DNA from: JBFMDN01 sp040753915
GTDB taxonomy: Bacteria > Desulfobacterota > Desulfomonilia > Desulfomonilales > Desulfomonilaceae
Assembly (NCBI GenBank): GCA_040753915.1
Contig: JBFMDN010000092.1
Location: forward strand, 1-16,767
Length of the DNA: 16,767 nucleotides
Direction of reading: 5' to 3'
Shown: positions 1 to 6,688 of the stretch, piece by piece
How the letters are laid out: every line of letters begins with the position of its first letter
Position numbering within the stretch: the first letter of the stretch is position 1
Made by a program: the position numbers and the translations under genes
The notes under the pieces: generated by a model
Told to the model about the DNA's origin: nothing
Database searches by the model: none
What the model saw: only the letters and a program-made list of their open reading frames with translations

Positions 1-60
1 CCGGCGAAAGCCGGAATCCAGTCTTTCCAATATGTTATGGACCCCGGCTTTCGCCGGGGT
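1..60. repeat. Palindromic intergenic repeat, cut by the window edge
   Basis: Bases 1-14 are the exact reverse complement of 44-57, and 41-60 also forms its own perfect 8-bp stem (ACCCCGGC / GCCGGGGT) around a TTTC loop. The short spacer between the arms and the GC-rich arms are typical of dispersed extragenic palindromes found in many copies in bacterial genomes. No T-tract follows, so it is not an obvious terminator. The left boundary lies outside the window, so the full unit cannot be seen. Confidence 0.6.
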
Positions 61-126
61 GACGGGGTCCTTGTTAAGTCAACTGACTGAAATCACGTGA
101 TGCCATCCACGAAGTTAACGCCTATG

Positions 127-258
127 CCCGAAGCGGGGAGAGGGGATTCGTCAGGCTCCCTCTCCTCTGAGAGAGGGTTGGGGTGAGGGTGCCTTTCTAC
201 GCATCGACGCCCAATCGTGCTACGATTTTTGGTGTGACCCGAGTTTTGAGACAGTTTC
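127..258 (-). repeat. Dispersed intergenic repeat, copy A
   Basis: Read on the minus strand, this stretch matches 5751-5888 read on the plus strand almost base for base. Both run from TGTCTCAAAACTCGGG through ATCGTAGCACGATT, CGTCGATGCGT and CACCCTCACCCCAACC to a gagaggg-rich hairpin and CCGCTTCGGG. Differences are scattered substitutions and one small length change. It lies just downstream of the HAD gene. It contains internal palindromes (the ATCGTAGCACGAT core and the CTCTCC/GGAGAG arms) and no credible gene; the short reading frames through it are products of the repeat. Confidence 0.75.
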
Positions 259-288
259 ATCCATCCAGCCCATCTTGTCCCTCCATTC

Positions 289-981
289 TCAGTTGCGGAC
301 GGCTGTAAACCATTCCACGATGAGAGCAGCTTCGGAAAGGTCGGGGACAACAAGGTCCGCATTCGAGCTGCGGAGCTCCTCCACCGAATAGGCGCCTGTG
401 GCAACCCCCACACAACGAGCACCGTACACGTGGGCGCACCTCACGTCCAGTGGGGTGTCACCCACGACGACGCAGTCCTCGTAGGGCACTGCTATTCCTT
501 TAACTGTGCGAAGGCGGTCCACAGCTATGGGCAAGAGAGAGTCTCTGTCTTCATCATCGCTGCCGAACGCGCCGACTTCAAAGTAAGGGTTCAGATTGAA
601 CCGGTCCAGTTTCATGCGCGCACTAGGTTCCAGGTTCCCGGTCAGGAGGCCGAGGACCAGCGACGGCACTGCTCGGGCTTCATCCAGAATACTCGGAACG
701 CCGGGCTTGAGTCGAGCAGGGCTCACCGCCATCATGGAAGGGAAATGGTGAAGGTACCGCTTTGTCAGAGTGGCGATCATTGACTCGTCAGATGGCAGGC
801 CGTGCAACGTGAGCGCTTCGCGCATGATCTGAGGGTCCGTCTTTCCCCCATAGGTAATCTCTCGAAACCCATCCGCGATACCCGTCACCTCCTGGAAAGC
901 TTGGTTGAGCGCCCGGATGCCTGCTCCCCCTGAATAGAGCAGCGTCTGGTCGATATCGAACAACACGAGGGTGGGGCTCAT
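289..981 (-). CDS. HAD-superfamily hydrolase (phosphoglycolate-phosphatase-like)
   Basis: Predicted cytoplasmic Mg-dependent phosphohydrolase of 230 residues, a normal length for the phosphoglycolate phosphatase-like HAD group. Motif I is FDIDQT, with the nucleophile D9 and the acid/base D11. Motif II is the Thr of LLTGN (about 114), motif III is K124 in ARMKLDRF, and motif IV is GDTPLD (174-179). The segment between motifs I and II has the size of a C1-type helical cap. The gene is third in a minus-strand run after the AOR gene and the 201-residue protein, 25 bases downstream of the latter, so the three are probably cotranscribed. The ribosome site is weak, which suggests coupling to the upstream gene. 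The substrate cannot be read from sequence; repair of a phosphorylated side product or cofactor intermediate is a guess. Confidence 0.9.
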   Translation of the reverse strand: MSPTLVLFDIDQTLLYSGGAGIRALNQAFQEVTGIADGFREITYGGKTDPQIMREALTLHGLPSDESMIATLTKRYLHHFPSMMAVSPARLKPGVPSILDEARAVPSLVLGLLTGNLEPSARMKLDRFNLNPYFEVGAFGSDDEDRDSLLPIAVDRLRTVKGIAVPYEDCVVVGDTPLDVRCAHVYGARCVGVATGAYSVEELRSSNADLVVPDLSEAALIVEWFTAVRN

Positions 982-1006
982 AGTTCATTGCCCAAGAATG
1001 CCTGCC

Positions 1007-1612
1007 TCATGTGGTGACTCGCATCAGCACGCGGTCCTGCCCCGCCGGCAAGCTTTCGAGGAGCCTGGTCCATTCGCATGCATTACCATCGAGCCTACAT
1101 TCCAGACACCCCGACCGGAGGTCCGCCGCGGCATCTTCAAGAAAATCTCTCAGGGTCTTCCCGTCGGTCCACACCCCGGATCGAAGAAGAGCAGGCCCCA
1201 ACTCTCCTGCGACCGTGTTGTAGAGCCGCAAAACAAAGAATCCCTCGCTTCCGGACATCGCGGGGTCCTCTTCCCTGTACGTTATGGAATTCCGCATGCT
1301 TGCCAGAATCCCGCCTTTGCGCATCGTGGCTCCAACGAGGCCGGGCATAGCAGCCGACAGAGCTAGGGCTCCCCCGTCTCTCACGACTGCCTTGTCCACG
1401 TTGTCCACAGCGCTGCCATCCAGAAAGACAGTTCCGACACGATCGTCAAGATATTCCCTTGGAATCCCCAGTTGTTCGCAAAGTACGTTGCTGATGGTCG
1501 CACCCAGCCGAGCCTTGAGAAGAATCCCGCGCCGCAACAGCGGCAAGAAATCCGGAAGCTTCTGTGGATCCCAGAGGAATTCAACGACCGGAGTGGTTAT
1601 GATCTTGGGCAT
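1007..1612 (-). CDS. Conserved-looking unknown protein, possible beta-grasp (MoaD/ThiS-like) N-terminal half
   Basis: A 201-residue soluble protein without signal peptide or membrane segment. I do not recognise it with certainty. Residues about 29-100 read like a ubiquitin-like fold: a strand, a helix with LCEQLGIP, then VFLDGSAVDNVD and a 'DGGALALSAAMPGLVGA' stretch that resembles the end of MoaD/ThiS proteins. The diagnostic C-terminal Gly-Gly is absent and a further 100 residues follow, including CLEC (about 169-172). The start has a GAGGA ribosome site a few bases upstream. It sits between an AOR gene (99 bases upstream, with a strong hairpin in the gap) and a HAD hydrolase. AOR genes often travel with MoaD-like proteins linked to tungstopterin supply, so a role in cofactor handling for this AOR is plausible but unproven. 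Confidence 0.8.
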   Translation of the reverse strand: MPKIITTPVVEFLWDPQKLPDFLPLLRRGILLKARLGATISNVLCEQLGIPREYLDDRVGTVFLDGSAVDNVDKAVVRDGGALALSAAMPGLVGATMRKGGILASMRNSITYREEDPAMSGSEGFFVLRLYNTVAGELGPALLRSGVWTDGKTLRDFLEDAAADLRSGCLECRLDGNACEWTRLLESLPAGQDRVLMRVTT

Positions 1613-1662
1613 GATTCCTCGTCATAAATCATTCTTGCTAAAAAGAAAAGGTGCAGACGCGG

Positions 1663-1687
1663 AGGGAGCCCTGCAAAAGGGCTCCCT
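1663..1687 (-). terminator. Strong stem-loop between the AOR gene and the next gene
   Basis: A perfect 10-bp inverted repeat (AGGGAGCCCT / AGGGCTCCCT) closes a 5-base loop in the 99-base gap downstream of the AOR stop codon. On the minus strand a T-rich tract (TTTTCTTTTT) comes only about 15 bases after the stem, so this is not a textbook intrinsic terminator. A partial terminator or an mRNA 3'-end stabiliser that keeps AOR expression above that of the two downstream genes would fit equally well. Confidence 0.45.
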
Positions 1688-1711
1688 TCGCGATCCACTC
1701 TTATGTGATAC

Positions 1712-3451
1712 TTACCAGTTAAATACGGTGTCCAGCGCCTCGTCCTTCACGGCGAAGGTCACATTGTGAGGCGGTAAAGGCTGATTCTTGAAGAATTCTG
1801 GCAGGCGATCTTGAGAGGAAGTGAAGCCCGCCAGCGCATTGAAGGTTCTCTCGTTCTTCAGCACCGACTTCCCGAGCTCCGCTACGCCGTCAGCGGTGAG
1901 ATTAAGGCCGTAAAACGCGTTGATCATGTCTATAAGGGCCTGGAAGGTTTCCGGCTGATCCAGCACTGCAAAGGCCACAAAGAGACACATGCCTGTGGAA
2001 TCCACGGCAGCGGTAGCAATCTGAAGATTTCTCGACAGCTCGATCTGTCCCTCGGGCTTCAGGGGATCCACAGACCCGCCTACATTCAGTATGTTGGCAG
2101 CCACGGCATACCCTGCAGTATGGTCTGCGCCCATGGTGCTTGTTGCATAAGTGACGCCTATCCCCTGGACCGCACGCGGATCGTACGCGGGAAGCGCCTG
2201 TCCCTTCACCACCGGCACGCGCTCGACGCCGAAGGCCTTGCCAGTTACCGCTGCTCCGTTGCCCAGGATCCTTCCCAATGGGGTGCCCTTTCCAACTTCC
2301 TTGACCAGCTCGATCGCTGCTTGAGCGTCCCCGAACTTGGCCACGCCCCCTTCCATGGCTACGCCAATAGCGACACCCATTTCGATGGTATCCAGGCCGT
2401 AATCGTCGTCAAGTCGGTCCAACATGGCAATGGCATCCAGATCGTCGATTCCGCAATGACCGCCATGGGCCCAAACCGTCTCGTACTCGGGCTGCTTGGT
2501 GAGATAGTTGCCCTGGGCATCATTGTAAATGCCTGAACACTGTATGATACACCCCCTGTGGCAGCCGTGGGTGGCTGAGCCCTGACGCTTTATCTCGAGC
2601 GCAGCCTGAGTCTCACCACTGATCTTGTCGTGCCCCTCGAAACGTCCGGACGAGAAATTCATCGTGGGGTAGCCGCCCGCCTCATTCATGACGTTTGTCA
2701 GAACGTTCGTGCCATACGCGGGCAGACCTTCCCCGGTCACAGCGTGTTTCTTCAGTCCTTCCACCCAATTCTTGTTGGCTTCCCTGAAGGCTTCGGGATT
2801 CTTGGGCTCACGCATCTTCATTCCGCTATCGTCGAGCACGATTACCTTGACGCCTTTCGAGCCCATAACAGCACCTACGCCACCGCGGCCGGCATGGCGG
2901 GTGGGTCTCATTTCCATATCCGTGCACGCGATGGATGCCGCGCACATTTTCATCTCGCCCGCGGGTCCGATGGAAATACATGCCACTTTGTCGCCGTATT
3001 CGCCCTTGATCTTATCGATTAGCGCGTAGTTACCCAGCCTCTTCAAGCTGTTGTCCGGGGTAATGGTTGTCCCGTCCTTGTTCACTATTATCTTGTACAG
3101 CGTGTCATCCTTGGGTTTGCCTTCAAGGACAATGGCTGCGTACCCGAGCCTCCCGAGGGTCTGAGCCGCCTGTCCTCCTGCGTTGGCTTCTTTGATGCCA
3201 CCCGTGAGGGGACTCTTGCAGCCCACTGATAAACGTCCGGACATTGCCGCTATTGTCCCGCTCAACAGGCCGGGAGCGATAACCAGCTTGTTGTCCGCGC
3301 CCAAAGGATGGCACAGGGGTGGCACTTCACTGGAGACTATGGCCGAGGTGAGAGCCCTTCCTCCGAGACCGGCATAGGTTCCGACAGGGACTTCGGTGGC
3401 CTTGGGTCCACCAGCGGCTCCCATGTCTATTCTCAACATCTTTTCCATCAT
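1712..3451 (-). CDS. Aldehyde:ferredoxin oxidoreductase-family protein (tungstopterin/4Fe-4S)
   Basis: Member of the AOR family: cytoplasmic enzymes with a bis-pterin W (or Mo) site and one [4Fe-4S] cluster that usually oxidise aldehydes to carboxylic acids with ferredoxin. The 579 residues are close to the family's 600. Visible motifs are GLGGRALTS near the N-terminus, the pterin-binding AGRGGVGAVMGSKGVK (about 187), GCHRGCIIQC (Cys 297, 301, 305), YATSTMGADHTAG (about 435) and DSTGMC with the fourth cluster cysteine (about 489). The first cysteine spacing is CxxxC rather than the CxxC of the Pyrococcus enzyme. The frame is open upstream to 3532, but AAGGGGG ends three bases before the ATG at 3451 and six before a second ATG at 3448, so translation starts at one of these. 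It is the first gene of a three-gene operon with a promoter about 100 bases upstream. The substrate is not predictable. Confidence 0.93.
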   Translation of the reverse strand: MMEKMLRIDMGAAGGPKATEVPVGTYAGLGGRALTSAIVSSEVPPLCHPLGADNKLVIAPGLLSGTIAAMSGRLSVGCKSPLTGGIKEANAGGQAAQTLGRLGYAAIVLEGKPKDDTLYKIIVNKDGTTITPDNSLKRLGNYALIDKIKGEYGDKVACISIGPAGEMKMCAASIACTDMEMRPTRHAGRGGVGAVMGSKGVKVIVLDDSGMKMREPKNPEAFREANKNWVEGLKKHAVTGEGLPAYGTNVLTNVMNEAGGYPTMNFSSGRFEGHDKISGETQAALEIKRQGSATHGCHRGCIIQCSGIYNDAQGNYLTKQPEYETVWAHGGHCGIDDLDAIAMLDRLDDDYGLDTIEMGVAIGVAMEGGVAKFGDAQAAIELVKEVGKGTPLGRILGNGAAVTGKAFGVERVPVVKGQALPAYDPRAVQGIGVTYATSTMGADHTAGYAVAANILNVGGSVDPLKPEGQIELSRNLQIATAAVDSTGMCLFVAFAVLDQPETFQALIDMINAFYGLNLTADGVAELGKSVLKNERTFNALAGFTSSQDRLPEFFKNQPLPPHNVTFAVKDEALDTVFNW

Positions 3452-3554
3452 ATGCCCCCTTCTGGAGATGAATCTGTTGCTATGCAATTCCGGGCACACG
3501 AGGTGCAAAGATGATCGTGAACCCGGCCCCAACGAGATTTGCAGGCTTTACTCC

Positions 3555-3583
3555 AGCATACTGGCCGGTGGGAAGGGAGTCAA
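3555..3583 (-). promoter_or_regulatory. Sigma-70-type promoter for the AOR operon
   Basis: On the minus strand TTGACT (3583-3578) and TATGCT (3560-3555) are separated by exactly 17 bases, giving five of six and four of six consensus matches. Transcription would begin near 3548, about 97 bases before the AOR start codon. Twelve bases upstream of the -35 is a short palindrome, TTGCAATTCGCAA (3595-3607), in an activator-type position. No regulator gene for it is visible in the window. Confidence 0.6.
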
Positions 3584-3648
3584 GCACAAAACATTTGCAA
3601 TTCGCAATCATTTTGGGATATTATGTCGCTTTTGTCATAAGAAATCTG

Positions 3649-3858
3649 TCAATACCTTTGAGCTATTCTGTCAATCTTGACGTAATTGCCACCGAAATTC
3701 GCCACTTCCTCTGCTCTTCGGAAAAATCTCTGGCCCTCTCTTAGGTGCTCTACCCTTTCTCTCAGTTTTCCCTTATGATTAAAGAGCGAGACGCGACCAA
3801 CATCCTCGCGGGGAGTATCTCCCAGACATGACAGACATCCTTGCGGCCAATTCTCCAT
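3649..3858 (-). CDS. Possible small CxxC protein upstream of the AOR gene
   Basis: A 69-residue reading frame in the AOR direction, ending 197 bases before the AOR start codon. The product starts MENWPQGCLSCLGD, with a CxxC pair at about 8-11. A basic, charged stretch follows (KGKLRERVEHLREGQRFFRR) and the end is YVKIDRIAQRY. Codons look ordinary for the neighbourhood and the composition is protein-like rather than random. Against it, the Shine-Dalgarno is poor (GCGAG) and the frame lies in the divergent region where larE control elements are expected. It matches no family I know. A small metal- or redox-linked partner of the AOR is conceivable, but equally the frame may be chance. Confidence 0.35.
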   Translation of the reverse strand: MENWPQGCLSCLGDTPREDVGRVSLFNHKGKLRERVEHLREGQRFFRRAEEVANFGGNYVKIDRIAQRY

Positions 3859-3910
3859 TCTCGCTGTGTAAGTGCGTCGCCACACTCGGCCGCGGAACGG
3901 GGAACAGACT

Positions 3911-4744
3911 ATGAGCGAAATTGCAAAGACTCTCGATGAGAAGCATGCGGCCCTCCAGCACCGACTGAAAGAAATGGGGAGCGTCCTGGTGGCCTATTCC
4001 GGGGGAGTGGACTCCACGCTCCTGCTCAAGGTGGCCAAAGATGTGCTCGGCGATCGTGTGCTGGCGGTCACAGCGGACTCTCCTACTACTGCCCGTCATG
4101 AACGGGAGGATGCCCGTCGCCAGGCACAGAATATGGCTGTCGAGCACCTTGTGGTGCGTTCGCGAGAGCTTGAAATGCCCGATTTCGTCAGCAACCCGCC
4201 TAACAAGTGTTACGTATGCAAGAAGATTAGGTTCACCGGCCTGGTGGCTTTGGCACAAGAGCGGGGGTTAGCCGAGGTCCTGGACGGGACAAATGCGGAC
4301 GATGGTACTGACTACAGGCCGGGAATGATAGCGACCGAGGAATTGGGAGTGAAAAGTCCATTGCGGGAGGTCGGGCTCACCAAGGAGGAAATCCGAACCC
4401 TGTCGAAGAAGCTCGGCTTGACCACGTGGAACAAGCCGTCCTGCGCCTGTCTGGCGTCCCGCATTCCCTACGGAAGCCCTATTACCGAAGAGAAGCTCGG
4501 CCGGATCGATCTGGCCGAAGAATTCCTGCGAAGTCTTGTCCCCGAAACCCAGGTCAGAGTCCGATACGAAGGCGATACCGCGCGAATTGAGATTGAAGAA
4601 AAGGCCATGAATAGGATCATGGCGGACGAGCCTAGGAGGCAAATTGTCGCCAATTTCAAGCAGTTGGGGTTCCTCTTCGTGTCTCTTGACCTGGAGGGTT
4701 ATTCGACTGGCAGCCTCAATCGCGCCATTCAGCCGGGGAATTGA
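3911..4744 (+). CDS. larE: LarE, ATP-dependent sulfur-insertion enzyme of nickel-pincer nucleotide synthesis
   Basis: PP-loop pyrophosphatase-family protein of 277 residues. It adenylates the carboxylates of the pyridinium dicarboxylate mononucleotide made by LarB and converts them to thiocarboxylates, building the Ni-pincer cofactor of LarA-type racemases. The ATP loop is SGGVDS (30-35). PNKCYVCK gives Cys 100 and 103, and KPSCACLASR gives Cys 178 and 180. Lactobacillus LarE sacrifices the sulfur of one cysteine in the CLASR region. Enzymes with three cysteines carry a [4Fe-4S] cluster that donates sulfide, and the extra CxxC here points to that catalytic type. The start at 3911 follows GGGGA; an in-frame ATG 39 bases upstream lacks a better site. 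The gene almost abuts larB and diverges from the AOR operon. Confidence 0.93.
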   Translation: MSEIAKTLDEKHAALQHRLKEMGSVLVAYSGGVDSTLLLKVAKDVLGDRVLAVTADSPTTARHEREDARRQAQNMAVEHLVVRSRELEMPDFVSNPPNKCYVCKKIRFTGLVALAQERGLAEVLDGTNADDGTDYRPGMIATEELGVKSPLREVGLTKEEIRTLSKKLGLTTWNKPSCACLASRIPYGSPITEEKLGRIDLAEEFLRSLVPETQVRVRYEGDTARIEIEEKAMNRIMADEPRRQIVANFKQLGFLFVSLDLEGYSTGSLNRAIQPGN

Positions 4745-4749
4745 CGGGC

Positions 4750-5580
4750 ATGGACGGCGTGCAACTGCTGGCACTCCTTGAAGACGTTCGAGCAGGTCGC
4801 ATGACCTTGGAAGCGGCTGTGCAGAGGCTGAAGAGACTCCCCTTCGAGGACCTAGGATATGCCAAGATCGACGTCCACCGCTGTATCAGACTGGGGGTGC
4901 CTGAAGTAATCTACTGCGAGGGGAAATCCATCGCACAGGTCAGGGGAATCGTGGAGCGAATAGGACAGCGTCACAGTAACATTCTTGCTACACGGGCCAG
5001 CAAGGAAGTATATGACGCAGTGAGCCAGGTGGTTCAGGATTGCCGCTATCACGAGATGGCGAGGATGCTTGTGATCAACCCTCGCGAAGTGGAAAAGATT
5101 GGGCACATTGCCGTAGTCAGTGCCGGAACTTCCGATATTCCGGTCGCGGAAGAGGCAGCCATCACGGCTGAAACTCTGGGTAACCTGGTCAGTCGCATGT
5201 ATGATGTAGGGGTTTCGGGAATTCACCGGCTCTTGATGAGCTGTGAAGACCTCTATCGGGCAAACGTGGCAATTGTTGTAGCGGGCATGGAGGGAGCCCT
5301 GGCGAGCGTCGTGGGCGGCCTCGTCTCCTGCCCGGTCATTGGAGTGCCCACCAGCATTGGATACGGAGCGAGTTTCGGAGGAGTAGCGGCTCTCCTGAGC
5401 ATGCTAAACAGTTGCGCTTCCGGCGTGTCAGTCGTCAATATCGACAACGGTTTTGGAGCCGGATACCAGGCTAGCCTTATCAACAAGCTTGCCGTGGGAC
5501 GCTCTCTGGATCACCCCGTCCATACACGCGACGAGGAACCTCCAGGACAACCTGAGGCCGGTGAGGGTTCAAGCCCTTAG
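4750..5580 (+). CDS. larB: LarB, nicotinate adenine dinucleotide carboxylase/hydrolase of Ni-pincer cofactor synthesis
   Basis: 276-residue enzyme of the PurE-like (AIR carboxylase) fold. LarB carboxylates C5 of the pyridinium ring of NaAD and cleaves the phosphoanhydride, giving the substrate of LarE. Recognisable parts are KIDVHRCIRLGVPEVIYCEGKS (about 39-60), AVVSAGTSDIPVAEEA (about 121), GMEGALASVVGG (about 179), GVPTSIGYGASFGG (about 198) and LNSCASGVSVVNIDNGFGAG, which holds the cysteine (about 222) that in characterised LarB attaches to the nicotinamide ring. The chosen ATG lies 5 bases after the larE stop. A TTG at 4741 would overlap larE by four bases but is too close to the GGGGAA site. 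larC, needed for nickel insertion, and larA are not in this window; the C-terminal 25 residues are low-complexity and acidic. Confidence 0.94.
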   Translation: MDGVQLLALLEDVRAGRMTLEAAVQRLKRLPFEDLGYAKIDVHRCIRLGVPEVIYCEGKSIAQVRGIVERIGQRHSNILATRASKEVYDAVSQVVQDCRYHEMARMLVINPREVEKIGHIAVVSAGTSDIPVAEEAAITAETLGNLVSRMYDVGVSGIHRLLMSCEDLYRANVAIVVAGMEGALASVVGGLVSCPVIGVPTSIGYGASFGGVAALLSMLNSCASGVSVVNIDNGFGAGYQASLINKLAVGRSLDHPVHTRDEEPPGQPEAGEGSSP

Positions 5581-5662
5581 CACAGGATTTCAAGAGTACG
5601 GTTAGGTACTTGGGAAACTGCCCCCTTTAGGGAAGGGCAGGTTCAGAGCCTGTTTCAATGGA

Positions 5663-5683
5663 GGGCAGGTTTGAAACCTGCCC
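5663..5683. repeat. Perfect palindrome (GGGCAGGT / ACCTGCCC)
   Basis: An 8-bp perfect stem closes TTGAA, and the pairing can extend to 10 bp around a single base. A degenerate relative (GGGCAGGTTCAGAGCCTG) lies 27 bases upstream, at about 5635-5652. This is the form of a small extragenic palindrome, probably multicopy in the genome. It could also help to stop transcription from larB. Confidence 0.5.
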
Positions 5684-5750
5684 CTATTGTGGGGTTAAGC
5701 GTTGACCGTTGCGGTAGAAGTACCGGAGCACCAGATGTAGGGGGGGTTGA

Positions 5751-5888
5751 GAAAATGTCTCAAAACTCGGGACACACCAGAAATCGTAGCACGATTGAGC
5801 GTCGATGCGTGGAAAGGCACCCTCACCCCAACCTTCTCCCAAAGGGAGAGGGAGCTGGAAGAATCCCCTCTCCACCGCTTCGGGGGAG
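5751..5888 (+). repeat. Dispersed intergenic repeat, copy B (inverted relative to copy A)
   Basis: Same element as 127-258 in opposite orientation: TGTCTCAAAACTCGGG at the start, ATCGTAGCACGATT and CGTCGATGCGT in the middle, then the CACCCTCACCCCAACC block, gagaggg arms and CCGCTTCGGG. The two copies flank the AOR operon plus larEB, about 5.5 kb apart. Both occupy intergenic space downstream of genes, as expected for a MITE- or REP-like family rather than a coding unit. Confidence 0.75.
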
Positions 5889-6083
5889 AGGGTCAGGGTG
5901 AGGGGGTGTGCCACGATCATCACGGACTGCCGGCTTTTGAGACACTTTCTTGAAACCCGCCTTTCCCTGAAAAGGGCGTGAAGCTAATACGCGACCATAT
6001 TGTTGAAACGGGGTACTCAAGATGACGGACTTTCCCAGGGGCCATTATCATGGTCGCGGTCAATCAATCGCCACAAGAATCGA

Positions 6084-6599
6084 TCAGGTGTTTTCCTTGA
6101 TGGTTTGCTCTCCCAGGCCAGCGTACACGGCCTTACAGGTAGGAGAAGCCCCGCCTTTGTGCCCACCCGGATTGCGTGCCCCATCAGAGTCCTTCAGAGC
6201 CGTCGCGTAGCCTGACGCGTCAAGAAGGTTCGGGTTCTCGGCCTTGTCCGGAACGATATGGAACAGCGTCGCTTCGTAAGGGTTTTCTCCGATCTTCTGC
6301 GGCAACGAAGCAAGATCCGCCGAATAGATTAGAGTACCGGCCACAGGAGCACCCAGATACTTGAGCTTCCCAGTCAGAGCCAGGAGGACCGTGTCCCCGG
6401 GCTCCACATGGCGACCGTCTTCAACCAGTGCCTCGATTTCTCGAACAGTCCCTCCCATGAGGACCGTCGGCTCCGTCATTCCTACTGCAAGTCTCTCGTC
6501 ATTTTCTCGCTTGATCCACAGGCCCTCCATTGGATCGTATAGGCGGTCACCGGGAAGGATCAGACCTCGCCCGAGAAAGTTTGAGAATGTGACATCCAT
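6084..6599 (-). CDS. GcvH-like (lipoyl-domain fold) protein with a non-canonical lysine site
   Basis: A 171-residue soluble protein. Residues about 20-115 follow glycine-cleavage H protein order: YDPMEGLW, LAVGMTEP (compare VGITDYA), GTVREIEAL, GRHVEPGDTVLLAL, TGKLKYLGAPVAGTL, then ENPYEATLFHIVP (compare DPYGEGWLFKI). The usual ESVKA lipoylation motif is replaced by LTGKLKY. Counting back eight residues from the AP-V-x-G proline, where GcvH has its lipoyl lysine, gives Gly; Lys78 and Lys80 lie one and three residues off. A 55-residue tail after the fold has a single Cys and is Gly/Lys-rich. The ATG follows GGGAG by eight to nine bases. The gene lies 89 bases downstream of the carbonic anhydrase and is probably cotranscribed. 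No other glycine-cleavage or lipoate gene is nearby, so the function is unknown. Confidence 0.75.
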   Translation of the reverse strand: MDVTFSNFLGRGLILPGDRLYDPMEGLWIKRENDERLAVGMTEPTVLMGGTVREIEALVEDGRHVEPGDTVLLALTGKLKYLGAPVAGTLIYSADLASLPQKIGENPYEATLFHIVPDKAENPNLLDASGYATALKDSDGARNPGGHKGGASPTCKAVYAGLGEQTIKENT

Positions 6600-6688
6600 G
6601 CTTCGTCTCCCGTGGTATGGAATGACTTACACCCGTTGAGCACGCGTAGCAGCTCGTGAGGTCCTGTCATGGCTCTCGCCTGTTGAAG

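Larger units (their letters stand above)
5581..6083. other. Repeat-rich intergenic region between convergent larB and the GcvH-like gene
   Basis: No gene is supported in these 503 bases. They contain an imperfect hairpin near 5616-5642 (aactgcccc / gggcaggtt arms), a perfect palindrome at 5663-5683, the second copy of the dispersed repeat at 5751-5888, and a weak hairpin near 5961-5981 (CGCC / GGCG arms). Small reading frames here arise from the repeats. Either hairpin group could end transcription from the convergent genes, but none has a clear T-tract. Confidence 0.6.

Noticed and set aside
41..60. Intrinsic terminator
   Set aside because: The stem is strong but no T-tract follows on either strand, and the longer inverted arms at 1-14/44-57 mark it as a dispersed repeat.
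430..783. Open frame of 117 codons on the plus strand
   Set aside because: It lies wholly antisense to the HAD gene, has no ribosome site and its product is rich in His/Arg/Gln as expected of a shadow frame.
1811..2536. 241-codon plus-strand frame inside the AOR gene
   Set aside because: The minus-strand AOR has full family motifs over the same bases; the opposite frame is open because of AOR codon bias.
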